The position numbers were made by a program, and so were the translations under genes. 54,924 nt of DNA, taken from positions 1 to 54,924 of the forward strand of contig JANXXM010000159.1 of assembly GCA_025350645.1 (NCBI GenBank). The letters run 5' to 3'. Position 1 is the stretch's first letter. Every line of letters starts with the position of its first letter. Positions 38,341 through 47,756 of the stretch are shown in pieces. The notes under the pieces were generated by a model, which was not told the DNA's origin, made no database searches, and saw nothing but the letters and a program-made list of their open reading frames with translations. The DNA comes from Ferruginibacter sp. Its GTDB lineage: Bacteria; Bacteroidota; Bacteroidia; Chitinophagales; Chitinophagaceae.

Positions 38341-40020
38341 ATGAAAAATATATTGTTGATAATAACATTGGCACTTACATTTGCCGCCTGTAAAAAAAGT
38401 TCTACATCATCACCGCCTGTTGTGCCGGTAGTTCCGCCATCAGCATTTAATTTTATAAGTTCTGCTATAAATGGTAATACAAGCGCAGCATTAAATTATA
38501 ATGTTGGTTTTGCCCCGGTATTAAAATTTTCTTTTTCTGATAAAGTGGATCGTACTACCGTTGCCGCCTCATTTTTAATAAAAGATAATGGCGGTATGCC
38601 GGTTAATTTTACCAGTACTTTTCAAAACAGCGATAGTGTTGTTCTCATTCAGCCGGCAGCAAGCCTTGCGGCCATTTCAAAATATATTTTATTGCTTAGC
38701 ACTTCCCTAAAGTCACAAAAAAATGTAGCATTATCTTCCGGCACTACCTTTACGTTCATCACAAAAATAGATTCTTCCAGAAAGTTTTCTGCAATAACGG
38801 ATAATGAGCTGCTGGATAAAACACAATCCCAAACGTTTAAATATTTTTATGACTTTGGTCATCCTGTAAGCGGGCTTGCAAGGGAAAGAAATACTTCCGG
38901 CGAAACCGTTACAAGCGGTGGCTCTGGCTTTGGGGTTATGGCTTTACTGGCAGGAGTAAACAGAAATTTTATTACACGGGCACAGGGATTTTCTCGTTTA
39001 CAAACCATCACATCATTTTTAAAAAATACCGCACAAACATTTCATGGCGCCTATCCTCATTGGCTCAACGGTTCTACAGGCGTTGTAATTCCTTTTAGTA
39101 CAAAAGATAATGGTGCAGATTTGGTAGAAACTTCTTTCCTTATACAGGGCCTGTTGTGCGCCAGGCAATTTTTTAACGGTACAGATGCTGCTGAAACAAC
39201 TTTGCGCAATGATATAAATTTTATTTATGACCGGGTGGAGTGGGATTGGTTTACACAGGGAAATCAGAATGTATTGTACTGGCACTGGAGCCCAAATTAT
39301 AACTGGGATATAAACTTGAAAATAAAAGGATGGAACGAAACATTAGTGACCTATGTATTGGCCCGTTCTGCAGCCCCGGCACACCGCATACCTGCAAGTG
39401 TATATACCAGCGGCTGGACGGGCAATGGGAGCAATGGTTTTACAAATGGAAATAGTTATTATGGATATCAACTTCCTCTCGGCGAAAACCTCGGCGGACC
39501 TTTATTCTTTGAGCATTATTCTTTCCTGGGCATTAATCCTAACGGCTTATCCGATGGCTACGCAAACTACGCTACTCAAACAAAAAACCATACCCTCATT
39601 AATTACAGCTATTGCATAGCAAACCCAAAAAATTATTTTGGCTATAGCGATAGTACATGGGGTTTAACGGCAAGTGATATTCCTAATGGATATACTGCAA
39701 GCTCACCCACAAATGATGTGGGCGTTATTGCGCCAACCGCTGCCATTTCTTCATTACCCTATACGCCTGCAGAATCTATGAAAGCATTAAAATTTTATTA
39801 TTACGTTTTAGGCGATAAAATTTTTAAACAATATGGGTTTGTTGATGCTTTCAGGCTTAATGATCCATGGTTTGCAGATTCTTTTTTAGCAATAGATCAG
39901 GGACCCATAATAGTACAAATAGAAAATTACAGAACCGGTTTATTATGGAATTTATTTACAAGTTGCCCCGAAGTAAAAGCCGGAATGCTTTCTCTGGGTT
40001 TTAGTGCGCCATATTTGTAA
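38341..40020 (+). CDS. GH144-family enzyme with N-terminal Ig-like domain, lipoprotein (copy 2)
   Basis: This 559-aa lipoprotein has lipobox FAAC (Cys17). Residues about 35-140 look like an SbsA-type Ig domain (PVLKFSFSDKVDRTTVAASFLI, YILLLSTSLKS), which probably spaces the enzyme from the membrane. The GH144 barrel follows: QTFKYFYDFGHPVSGLARER, GGSGFGVMAL, DNGADLVETSFL, YWHWSP, AIDQGPIIVQIENYRTGL. Unlike copies 1 and 3 it is probably displayed on the outer membrane, where it would make the first cuts in polymeric glucan. It lies 48 nt after GH3 copy 2. Confidence 0.88.
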   Translation: MKNILLIITLALTFAACKKSSTSSPPVVPVVPPSAFNFISSAINGNTSAALNYNVGFAPVLKFSFSDKVDRTTVAASFLIKDNGGMPVNFTSTFQNSDSVVLIQPAASLAAISKYILLLSTSLKSQKNVALSSGTTFTFITKIDSSRKFSAITDNELLDKTQSQTFKYFYDFGHPVSGLARERNTSGETVTSGGSGFGVMALLAGVNRNFITRAQGFSRLQTITSFLKNTAQTFHGAYPHWLNGSTGVVIPFSTKDNGADLVETSFLIQGLLCARQFFNGTDAAETTLRNDINFIYDRVEWDWFTQGNQNVLYWHWSPNYNWDINLKIKGWNETLVTYVLARSAAPAHRIPASVYTSGWTGNGSNGFTNGNSYYGYQLPLGENLGGPLFFEHYSFLGINPNGLSDGYANYATQTKNHTLINYSYCIANPKNYFGYSDSTWGLTASDIPNGYTASSPTNDVGVIAPTAAISSLPYTPAESMKALKFYYYVLGDKIFKQYGFVDAFRLNDPWFADSFLAIDQGPIIVQIENYRTGLLWNLFTSCPEVKAGMLSLGFSAPYL

Positions 40021-40142
40021 AAATGTTATCAAATTTTTTTTGATTAAATCAATTGGTGTGAATCAAAAAATTCGTAAGAAAAAATTAATTTCCTTATACG
40101 CTTAAGTAAAAGGGATTATAATTGGTTTTTTAATACACCCTA

Positions 40143-40176
40143 TTTGTAATAATTTTAAGCAATTATATAATCTTTG
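40143..40176 (+). promoter_or_regulatory. Possible promoter before GH144 copy 3
   Basis: TTTG at 40143-40146 and AATCTTTG at 40169-40176 (one mismatch from TAnnTTTG), 22 nt apart. Transcription would start about 7 nt before the GTG at 40190. It lies in the largest gap of the enzyme cluster (40021-40189), which is otherwise A/T-rich without a clear terminator. Confidence 0.35.
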
Positions 40177-40189
40177 TAAATCAAAATAA

Positions 40190-41527
40190 GTGGTGAGCAA
40201 AAAATCAATATTTTTTTTTCTATTTACAATTTTTTGTGTGCATACTTTAATGGCTCAAAAAGAAGCTAACAACAACACTAATTATAATGCAAAGCAAAGA
40301 CCTAAAAATTTATCAGACACTGCATTGTTAGAGTTCGTTCAAAAACAAACCTTCAGCTATTTTTGGGATTTTGCACACCCCGTTAGCGGTATGTCAAGAG
40401 AAAGAAGTAACATAGCGTATGATTATGGTAATGAAGTGGTAACTACTGGTGGTACAGGGTTTGGCGTAATGAGCGTAATAGTAGCTGCACAACGAAAATG
40501 GATTACAAGAGATACAGCAGCAAAATTTTTATTAAAAATGGTGCGCTTCTTAACAAAAGCAGATGCATATCACGGGGTATTTCCGCATTGGATGAACGGC
40601 AGCACTGGTAAAACTATTCCCTTTAGCAGAAAAGATGATGGTGCAGATCTCGTAGAAACATCATACCTCATGCAGGGACTACTATGCGCAAGACAATATT
40701 TTAATGATAAAAATGATAATGAAAATGACTTGCGTAATATTATTAACGGATTGTGGAACGAAGTTGAATGGAATTGGTTTACTAGAGAGGGAAGGGATAT
40801 ACTATATTGGCATTGGAGCCCCAATAACGGCTGGGCAATGAACTTTGCCGTAAAAGGATTTAATGAATGTTTAATAATGTATGTGCTGGCAGCTAGTGCA
40901 GATAAATATACCATACCGGCAAATGTTTACCATAAAGGATGGGCACAAGGCGATTTTTTTAAAAATGGCAAAACTTTTTATGGCTATACATTGCCGCTGG
41001 GGTTCGATTATGGCGGCCCACTTTTCTTTTCCCAATATTCCTTTTTAGGGTTAAACCCTGCCGGCCTCAGAGATCGTTATGCAGATTATTGGGTGCAGAA
41101 TAAAAATCATACCTTAATAAACCACGCATACTGCCTGGATAATCCAAAAAAATTTAAAGGTTATGGAGAAAATTGCTGGGGCCTTACCGCAAGCGACACC
41201 TACTATGGCTATGACGCACACTCTCCTGAAAATGATAATGGTACAATAACACCAACCGCAGCTTTGTCTGCATTCCCTTATACGCCCGAATTTTCAATGA
41301 AAGCATTAAAATATTTTTATTATGATTTGGGAGATAAAATTTGGTCTCCTTATGGTTTTACAGATGCATTTAATGAAACAAAAAACTGGTATGCAAAAAG
41401 CCACCTGGCTATAGACCAGGGACCAATAATAATTATGATAGAAAACTATAGAACCCAATTACTATGGAATCTTTTTATGAGTTGCCCGGAAATACAGGCA
41501 GGTTTAAAAAAACTGGATTTCAAATAA
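40190..41527 (+). CDS. GH144-family endo-beta-1,2-glucanase-like enzyme (copy 3)
   Basis: There is no ATG in front of the signal peptide; the frame begins GTG GTG AGC, so GTG at 40190 or 40193 is the likely start (VSKKSIFFFLFTIF, cleavage near LMAQ). The only nearby ATG would leave out the signal. The roughly 445-aa product has the GH144 blocks QTFSYFWDFAHPVSGMSRER, GGTGFGVMSV, DDGADLVETSYL, YWHWSP, GENCWGLTASD and SHLAIDQGPIIIMIENYRT. By eye it resembles copy 1 more than copy 2. No lipobox, so probably periplasmic. It ends the polysaccharide locus. Confidence 0.88.
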   Translation: MVSKKSIFFFLFTIFCVHTLMAQKEANNNTNYNAKQRPKNLSDTALLEFVQKQTFSYFWDFAHPVSGMSRERSNIAYDYGNEVVTTGGTGFGVMSVIVAAQRKWITRDTAAKFLLKMVRFLTKADAYHGVFPHWMNGSTGKTIPFSRKDDGADLVETSYLMQGLLCARQYFNDKNDNENDLRNIINGLWNEVEWNWFTREGRDILYWHWSPNNGWAMNFAVKGFNECLIMYVLAASADKYTIPANVYHKGWAQGDFFKNGKTFYGYTLPLGFDYGGPLFFSQYSFLGLNPAGLRDRYADYWVQNKNHTLINHAYCLDNPKKFKGYGENCWGLTASDTYYGYDAHSPENDNGTITPTAALSAFPYTPEFSMKALKYFYYDLGDKIWSPYGFTDAFNETKNWYAKSHLAIDQGPIIIMIENYRTQLLWNLFMSCPEIQAGLKKLDFK

Positions 41528-41566
41528 TATAAAAAAATCTTTTAACTACACACTTATTTTTTCTAA

Positions 41567-42196
41567 ATGCAGCTACCATTAAAAAATATCATCTTCGATT
41601 TGGGAGGGGTATTACTAAACATAGATTACTACCTAACCGAACAGGCTTTTAAAGAACTCGGTTACCATAATTTTACAGCAATGTATTCTCAGTTTACCGC
41701 AGATGAAATTTTTGGAAACCTCGAAACAGGAAAAATAACGCCACAGGAGTTTTATACCAAAATGCAGGGTTTGGTAAAAGAATCAATAACCGAAAAACAA
41801 ATTCAATGGGCATGGAACAAAATGCTGCTTACCTGGCGTCAAAACAGCATAGGTTTTTTGCAGAAACTATCACTTAAATATAACTTGTATTTATTGAGTA
41901 ATACCAATGCAATCCATCTCTCAGCATTTAATGATATTTTTTATAATGCAACAGGCAATAACCAAGGAATAGATTTTCTGTTTAAGAAAGCATATTACTC
42001 ACATAAAATTAACTTGCGCAAACCAAATAAAGATATTTTTGATTTTGTAGTGAAAGATGCTGGTATAAAGCCAATAGAAACATTATTTATTGATGACTCA
42101 TATAATAACATTGAAACTGCAAAAAAAATGAAATTCAAAACTCATTTATTATTACCTGGGGAAAACATTGAAGAGTTGGATTATGAAAAGTATTAG
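41567..42196 (+). CDS. HAD-superfamily phosphatase (HAD-IA, YihX-like)
   Basis: This 209-aa cytoplasmic protein has motif I IIFDLGGVLLN with nucleophile Asp11 (the second Asp replaced by Gly, as in YihX-like sugar phosphatases), motif II LLSNTN and motifs III-IV RKPNKDIF...FIDDSYNNI. YihX dephosphorylates alpha-glucose-1-phosphate. A sugar phosphate is a reasonable substrate next to this locus, but the family is promiscuous. Its stop codon overlaps the stop of the convergent DUF4834 gene. Confidence 0.9.
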   Translation: MQLPLKNIIFDLGGVLLNIDYYLTEQAFKELGYHNFTAMYSQFTADEIFGNLETGKITPQEFYTKMQGLVKESITEKQIQWAWNKMLLTWRQNSIGFLQKLSLKYNLYLLSNTNAIHLSAFNDIFYNATGNNQGIDFLFKKAYYSHKINLRKPNKDIFDFVVKDAGIKPIETLFIDDSYNNIETAKKMKFKTHLLLPGENIEELDYEKY

Positions 42197-42435
42197 TTTT
42201 TAATTTCTTCATATTCTATATAATCATCTGCAGGCGGCTTAGTAAATTGCTTTGCTTTTGGAGTTTCATAATCTGTTGCTTTTGGAGATTGTTGCTGTTT
42301 CATCTTTTCCTGCATCTCATTCATTTTTCCCTTCATTTGTTTTGTAGTTTGATAGATAGGAATGATAAAATCAAATACTATTTTATACAAAATATAGATA
42401 ACGAGCAATTCGCCAAAAAGTTCTAAAAGTTTCAT
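42193..42435 (-). CDS. DUF4834-like small membrane protein
   Basis: This 80-aa protein has one N-terminal membrane helix (about 5-27, LFGELLVIYILYKIVFDFIIPIY). A charged coiled-coil-like stretch (TKQMKGKMNEMQEKMKQQQ) and an acidic tail follow. The layout matches Bacteroidota DUF4834 proteins, whose function is unknown. It runs convergent to the HAD gene with a 4-nt overlap at the stops and no terminator between. Confidence 0.8.
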   Translation of the reverse strand: MKLLELFGELLVIYILYKIVFDFIIPIYQTTKQMKGKMNEMQEKMKQQQSPKATDYETPKAKQFTKPPADDYIEYEEIKN

Positions 42436-42500
42436 AACACAAAGTTATTATACACACAAATACAATCCTGTTAAATTTTTTATTAGTTTAAACTATATCA

Positions 42501-42532
42501 TTTGGCAGATAAACCTATCAATCGTATATTTG
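42501..42532 (+). promoter_or_regulatory. Canonical promoter of rimP-nusA-infB
   Basis: TTTG at 42501-42504 and TATATTTG at 42525-42532, exactly 20 nt apart, match the Bacteroidota consensus without mismatch. Transcription should start near 42539, some 55 nt before the rimP ATG. Confidence 0.8.
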
Positions 42533-42555
42533 CGGGAGAAAAATGAAGCGAAAGA

Positions 42556-42576
42556 AAGGGAACCCAAGGTTCCCTT
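42556..42576 (+). promoter_or_regulatory. Leader hairpin before rimP (possible attenuator)
   Basis: A perfect 9-bp stem (AAGGGAACC at 42556-42564, GGTTCCCTT at 42568-42576) with a 3-nt loop, followed by the pyrimidine-rich tail CTTCTATTTTA. It lies inside the predicted 5' leader, 18 nt before the start codon. It could act as an intrinsic attenuator or as a site for feedback by NusA. The tail is weaker than in the other terminators of this window. Confidence 0.55.
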
Positions 42577-42594
42577 CTTCTATTTTATATATTT

Positions 42595-43059
42595 ATGAGC
42601 ATAGATACCAATATAGAAACGGTAAAGAAGTTGTTAGTGCCGCTATTATTTGATGATATTTTTTTTGTGGATATGAAAGTGAAGCCTACAAATAATATTA
42701 AAATATTTTTAGATGCAGATAGAGGATTAGGTATAGAAAAATGTATAAAAATAAACAGGGCTTTGTATAAAATAATGGAAGAAATGGCCATATATCCGGA
42801 TGGAGATTTTTCGCTAGAAGTATCCAGCCCGGGTATAGATGAACCATTAAAATTGCACCGTCAGTATGTAAAAAATGTAGGTAGAAATATAGCGCTTACC
42901 TTGCAGGATGGCACAGAAAAAGAAGGGAAATTATTAAATGCTACAGAAGAAGATATAGCGGTAGAATTTACAGAAGGAAAAGGCAAAAAATTAGTTACGC
43001 AAACTTTTTCAATACCTTTTGCAGATATAAAACAAACAAAGGTTCTAATAAAATTTTAA
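42595..43059 (+). CDS. rimP: Ribosome maturation factor RimP
   Basis: This 154-aa cytoplasmic protein is needed for maturation of the 30S subunit. The conserved core VSSPGIDEPLK (about 77-87) and the acidic early segment of the N-domain (FLDADRGLGIEKC) identify it. A C-terminal Sm-like domain (about 95-154) follows. It heads the conserved rimP-nusA-infB operon; nusA begins 59 nt downstream of its stop. Confidence 0.96.
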   Translation: MSIDTNIETVKKLLVPLLFDDIFFVDMKVKPTNNIKIFLDADRGLGIEKCIKINRALYKIMEEMAIYPDGDFSLEVSSPGIDEPLKLHRQYVKNVGRNIALTLQDGTEKEGKLLNATEEDIAVEFTEGKGKKLVTQTFSIPFADIKQTKVLIKF

Positions 43060-43118
43060 TAACAAAACCCCATACCGGCGGGGCATCCAGAGCAAATCAG
43101 GATTAGCCGATGAGGAAT

Positions 43119-44369
43119 ATGGCAAGTATTAACTTAATTGATTCTTTTCAGGAATTTAAGGAAGCAGAAAATATTGATCGTCCTACACTGATGAAAGTGA
43201 TGGAAGATGTGTTTAAAACACTCATCCGTAAAAAATATGGAAGTGATGATAATTTTGACGTAATCGTAAATGATCAAAAAGGAGATCTCGAAATTTTTCG
43301 CAGGCGTACCATTGTGGATGATGATGATCTATATAATACCCTCACAGAAATTGAATTGAAAGATGCCATAAAAATAGAACCGGATTATACGGTTGGGGAA
43401 GAGTTGTATGAGGAAGTGGATATACAAAAAGAATTTGGAAGAAGGGCAATACTGGCCGGTAAACAAACACTTGCCGCACGTATTGGAGATCTAAAAAAGA
43501 ATATACTTATAAAAAAATATGAAGATAGGGTAGGTGAGATTGTAAGCGGAGAAGTATACCAGGTTTGGAAAAAAGAAGTACTCATTCTGGATGAAGATGG
43601 AAATGAAATGCTGCTGCCAAAATCTGAACAAATACCTGCAGATTATTTTAAAAAAGGTGAAAATGTACGTGCAGTAGTAAAAAAAGTAGAGTTAAAAAAC
43701 AGTCAGGCTGTAATCATACTTTCCCGTACAAGCCCGCTCTTTTTAGAAAAATTATTAGAAATAGAAGTACCGGAAATATTTGATGGTCTCATTGTTGTTA
43801 AGAAGATTGTACGTGACCCCGGCGAGCGTGCAAAAGTGGCAGTAGAAAGTTATGATGACCGTATAGATCCGGTAGGTGCATGTGTGGGTATGAAAGGAAG
43901 CCGTATCCATGGAATAGTAAGAGAATTGAAAAATGAGAATATAGATGTAATTAACTGGACAGCTAATACACAATTACTCATACAGCGCTCTCTTACACCT
44001 GCAAAAATTACCACTATAGATCTTGATACAGAAAAAATGCACGCAAAGGTTTTTTTAAAGGCAGATCAGGTATCGTTGGCTATTGGCCGCCGCGGGGTAA
44101 ACATTAAACTGGCTTGTGAACTTACTGGTTTTAACATCGATGTGTTTAGAGACAATGAAGGAGAAGAAGACGATTTTGATATCGACCTGGAAGAATTTTC
44201 AGATGAAATAGAATCATGGGTAATAGAGGCATTAAAGAAAATAGGGTGCGATACTGCCCGTTCCGTACTCCAGCTTTCTGATGAAGAATTGGAAAGACGT
44301 ACCGACTTGGAAAAAGAAACCATTGCAGATGTAAAAAAAGTATTGAATGAAGAATTTGAAAAAGAATAA
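43119..44369 (+). CDS. nusA: Transcription termination/antitermination factor NusA
   Basis: I prefer ATG 43119 (MASINLIDSFQEFKEAENI), the usual Bacteroidota N-terminus; ATG 43110 adds only MRN. The 416-aa protein has the RNA-polymerase-binding N-domain (1-125), an S1 domain (about 130-200, GEIVSGEVYQVWKKEVLI) and two KH domains (200-345, with VGACVGMKGSRI and AIGRRGVNIKLA). A short C-terminal helical repeat (about 365-416) ends it. It binds nascent RNA and RNA polymerase at pauses, terminators and rRNA antitermination sites. Middle gene of the operon. Confidence 0.97.
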   Translation: MASINLIDSFQEFKEAENIDRPTLMKVMEDVFKTLIRKKYGSDDNFDVIVNDQKGDLEIFRRRTIVDDDDLYNTLTEIELKDAIKIEPDYTVGEELYEEVDIQKEFGRRAILAGKQTLAARIGDLKKNILIKKYEDRVGEIVSGEVYQVWKKEVLILDEDGNEMLLPKSEQIPADYFKKGENVRAVVKKVELKNSQAVIILSRTSPLFLEKLLEIEVPEIFDGLIVVKKIVRDPGERAKVAVESYDDRIDPVGACVGMKGSRIHGIVRELKNENIDVINWTANTQLLIQRSLTPAKITTIDLDTEKMHAKVFLKADQVSLAIGRRGVNIKLACELTGFNIDVFRDNEGEEDDFDIDLEEFSDEIESWVIEALKKIGCDTARSVLQLSDEELERRTDLEKETIADVKKVLNEEFEKE

Positions 44370-44450
44370 AACTGTGCGTATGAATTGAAGAGAAGGATAA
44401 CTAAAAAAGAAAAATCTTGTGCCGATATTTCGGGACAATAAAAACAAAGA

Positions 44451-47420
44451 ATGTCAGAAGTAAATACACCAAGGTTGATGGCAGCCGCCAAAGAGTTTAA
44501 TGTAGGTGCAAGCACCTTAATAGACTTTCTTGTATCTAAAAGTTTAAACGGAAGCGATGATCTGAAGCCCACATCTAAACTTACAGATGAAATGTACAGG
44601 GTGCTTCAAGGAGAGTATCAGCAAGATAAATCTGCAAAAGAAAAGGCAGACAGAGTTGAACTTATAAAAGCGCCTGCAGGAGATCCAAAAAAGAAAAGAG
44701 ATGAGCAGGATCTTTCTTTTAAAAAGAGAGAGGAGAAACCTAAAGAAGTTATAAAAGAAACAGAACCTGTAAAAGAAGAGGCTGTTGCCGAAGTGGCAGA
44801 ACAAGCTCCTACACCTGTAGAAGAAAAACCTATAGCACAAGAGCCAGTTGTACTAAAAGAAATACCGGTACAGGCACCTGTAAAAGAAGAGCCAGAAGTA
44901 AAGGAACCGGAGGGACCCAAAGAAAATAACGGAATTACAAAAATCGATGCTCCAGAACTGGAAGGACCCAAAATTTTAAATAAAATAGACCTCTCTGCAA
45001 TAGATTCCTCTACACGGCCAAAAAAAGTTGCTAAGAAAAAAGAAGAGCCTAAAAATGCAACACCTGTTTCTGCAGCAAAAAACCCTGCTGTATCTGCACC
45101 AGAAAAAAAAGTAGCAGTAGCGGCAGAAAATCCAGAGGCTGTTACGCCTGTAGCTGTTGCGGAACCTATCGTAATAGAAGCACCGGCAATAATAGAAAAC
45201 ATACAAACAGCAAGACTTACAGGTCCTAAAATTTTAGGAAAAATAACACTGCCTGTAGATAATGATACCCGTCCAAAAAGGGAAGATGACCGCCATAAGC
45301 GCAAACGAATTCCTATTCAGAAAAAACCGGGTGCTCCATCTGGTGCGGGCGGTAATCCAAATACCGGTGGAAACGATAATCGTGGGCAAAGGCCTGGAGG
45401 TCCAAACCAGAGCGGCGGTGCACCAGGCACTTTTAACCGTAATGCACCTGTAGGAGGCGGCAACCGTTTTCAACGGCCACCAGCAGGAGGCACACCTGTA
45501 CGCAGGGAAGACAAAGTTATTGACGCAAAGGAAATTCAGGAAAAACTTAAACAAACACAGGCAAAACTTGCTGGTTCATCTGGTAGGGGAAAAAGCTCAA
45601 AAGCAAAATACAGAAAAGAAAAAAGAGAGTTATTTAATGAACAACAAAGCAACAGGCCAGATGAAGGGAACAAATTACAGGTTACAGAATTTATTTCTGT
45701 AAGTGAACTAGCAGGTATGATGGATGTAAGTTTCGCAGATATTATCAGTAAATGTATGAACCTGGGCATTATGGTTTCCATTAACCAAAGGCTGGAGGCA
45801 GATGTAATAGAACTGGTGGCAAGCGAATTTAATTATGAAGTAGAATTTATAGGGGTAGATGATGCTGCCGAGCTGGAAATAGATACGGAGGATGATGACC
45901 CCGAAAACCAGCGGCCAAGAGCACCAATAGTAACCATAATGGGTCACGTAGATCATGGTAAAACATCGCTGCTGGATTATATAAGAAATACAAACGTGAT
46001 AGCCGGAGAAGCCGGAGGCATTACCCAGCATATCGGCGCTTATGAAGTTACATTACCAAGCGGCAGGGCTATTACCTTTCTGGATACACCAGGGCATGAG
46101 GCCTTTACTGCTATGAGGGCAAGGGGCGCAAAAGTTACCGATATTGCAGTAATAGTTGTAGCGGCAGATGATGCTGTAATGCCACAAACAAAAGAGGCAA
46201 TATCCCATGCGCAGGCAGCAAACGTACCTATGATATTTGCTATAAATAAAGTAGATAAAGATGGCGCAGATCCCGAAAAAATAAAGCAACAGCTCTCTGG
46301 TATGAATATACTGGTAGAAAGCTGGGGAGGTAAATACCAAAGCCAGGAAATAAGTGCAAAAAAAGGAGATAATATCAATCTTTTATTGGAAAAAATATTA
46401 CTGGAAACAGATATTCTGGAATTAAAAGCAAATCCTGAAAGAACATCATCCGGTACAATAATAGAGGCGTCATTAGATAAAGGACGTGGATATGTAGCAA
46501 CCATACTAGTACAAAATGGCACGTTGAAACAGGGAGATATGATTGTATCCGGTCAGTTTTTTGGAAAAGTAAAAGCAATGTACAATGAACGTAATCAACG
46601 CTCAGAAATTGCACCACCGTCTACCCCTGTCCTTATACTTGGGCTTAATGGTGCACCACAGGCCGGCGAAACATTTAAAGTATATGCAAACGAAAGTGAT
46701 GCAAGGGAAATGGCCTATAAACGTGGGCAAATATTGAGAGAGCAGGGTATGCGTGCCAAAAAGCATATTACGCTGGATGAAATTGGACGCAGGCTGGCAC
46801 TAGGAAACTTTAAAGAACTTAATGTGATTATTAAAGGTGATGTGGATGGATCTGTAGAGGCTCTAAGTGATTCCCTGCAAAAATTAAGTACAGAAGAAAT
46901 TGTAATAAAAGTGATACACAAAGCGGTAGGTGCCATCACAGAAAATGATGTAAACCTTGCCGCAGGTTCTGATGCTATTATTATTGGCTTTAATGTACGC
47001 CCTAGTATTCAGGCAGCCCGTTTGGCAGAAAATGAAAGTATAGAAATTAAGTTGTACTCTATTATTTATAATGCAATTGAAGAAATAAAGAGTGCCATGG
47101 AAGGTATGTTGGAACCTACTGTAGAGGAGAAAATATTGGGCAATGTGGAAATAAGAGAAACCTACCGTTTTGATAAAGCAACTGTTGCAGGTTGTGTGGT
47201 ATTAGATGGAAAAATGGTCAGAAACAATCGCATTCGCCTGGTAAGAGATGGTATAGTTATTTTTACAGGAGAACTTGCAAGTCTTAAACGGTATAGAGAT
47301 GATGCAAAAGAAGTTACCTCTGGTATGGAGTGTGGTTTGGTAATAAAAAACTACAACGATATAAAAACAGGCGATATTGTAGAGGCATTTGAGGAAGTAG
47401 AAGTAAAGCGTACTTTGTAA
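44451..47420 (+). CDS. infB: Translation initiation factor IF-2
   Basis: This 989-aa GTPase brings initiator tRNA to the ribosome. Residues 1-55 form an IF2-N motif ([20 protein letters not shown]). A long charged and Pro/Gly-rich linker (about 60-400) varies between species. Then come a second IF2-N domain and the G domain with GHVDHGKT (498-505), DTPGHE and NKVD, and domains II-IV. The length is normal for Bacteroidota. It begins 81 nt after nusA and ends the operon without a clear terminator. The linker creates long open antisense frames that are not genes. Confidence 0.98.
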   Translation: MSEVNTPRLMAAAKEFNVGASTLIDFLVSKSLNGSDDLKPTSKLTDEMYRVLQGEYQQDKSAKEKADRVELIKAPAGDPKKKRDEQDLSFKKREEKPKEVIKETEPVKEEAVAEVAEQAPTPVEEKPIAQEPVVLKEIPVQAPVKEEPEVKEPEGPKENNGITKIDAPELEGPKILNKIDLSAIDSSTRPKKVAKKKEEPKNATPVSAAKNPAVSAPEKKVAVAAENPEAVTPVAVAEPIVIEAPAIIENIQTARLTGPKILGKITLPVDNDTRPKREDDRHKRKRIPIQKKPGAPSGAGGNPNTGGNDNRGQRPGGPNQSGGAPGTFNRNAPVGGGNRFQRPPAGGTPVRREDKVIDAKEIQEKLKQTQAKLAGSSGRGKSSKAKYRKEKRELFNEQQSNRPDEGNKLQVTEFISVSELAGMMDVSFADIISKCMNLGIMVSINQRLEADVIELVASEFNYEVEFIGVDDAAELEIDTEDDDPENQRPRAPIVTIMGHVDHGKTSLLDYIRNTNVIAGEAGGITQHIGAYEVTLPSGRAITFLDTPGHEAFTAMRARGAKVTDIAVIVVAADDAVMPQTKEAISHAQAANVPMIFAINKVDKDGADPEKIKQQLSGMNILVESWGGKYQSQEISAKKGDNINLLLEKILLETDILELKANPERTSSGTIIEASLDKGRGYVATILVQNGTLKQGDMIVSGQFFGKVKAMYNERNQRSEIAPPSTPVLILGLNGAPQAGETFKVYANESDAREMAYKRGQILREQGMRAKKHITLDEIGRRLALGNFKELNVIIKGDVDGSVEALSDSLQKLSTEEIVIKVIHKAVGAITENDVNLAAGSDAIIIGFNVRPSIQAARLAENESIEIKLYSIIYNAIEEIKSAMEGMLEPTVEEKILGNVEIRETYRFDKATVAGCVVLDGKMVRNNRIRLVRDGIVIFTGELASLKRYRDDAKEVTSGMECGLVIKNYNDIKTGDIVEAFEEVEVKRTL

Positions 47421-47756
47421 AATATTTTTTTGTAATGAGTTCTTTATATTGAATCATTTACTTTCTAAAAGAATGTATTTTGGTTTAACATAAAGAACTT
47501 ATTCGTTTAAATAATCCGAAGAAGATGATATTAACAATGCTTATTTAAATGAAAAATGAATAATTAATTTTTGAATGCTGGTTGTGAACTTTTCTAAGAA
47601 TCATTGCCAATTCACGTATATATTATTTCCGAATTCTACATTTTATTGCCAGCTTAGTTAAATGATCTTGCTAATTTGTCAGTTTTTTTACAGGGAACAC
47701 TTTTTGATTTAATGTTTATGTTAAGGTAATATATTTAGCACCTAATATACAATTAT
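47421..47756 (+). other. A/T-rich intergenic region between infB and clpP
   Basis: No gene that I can support in 336 nt. A 10-bp inverted repeat (AGTTCTTTAT at 47438-47447, ATAAAGAACT at 47490-47499) could form a long-loop hairpin shortly after infB. A weak promoter candidate for clpP is TTTG 47703-47706 with TATATTTA 47730-47737, but its 23-nt spacing and one mismatch make it uncertain. Confidence 0.5.

Noticed and set aside
44618-45304. 228-aa antisense frame opposite the IF-2 linker
   Set aside because: Ser/Gly/Thr/Phe-rich product is the mirror of the Lys/Glu/Pro/Ala-rich linker; the plus strand is clearly infB.
46040-46522. 160-aa antisense frame opposite the IF-2 GTPase domain
   Set aside because: Lies wholly inside infB, which is conserved in the sense frame; no recognisable motif.
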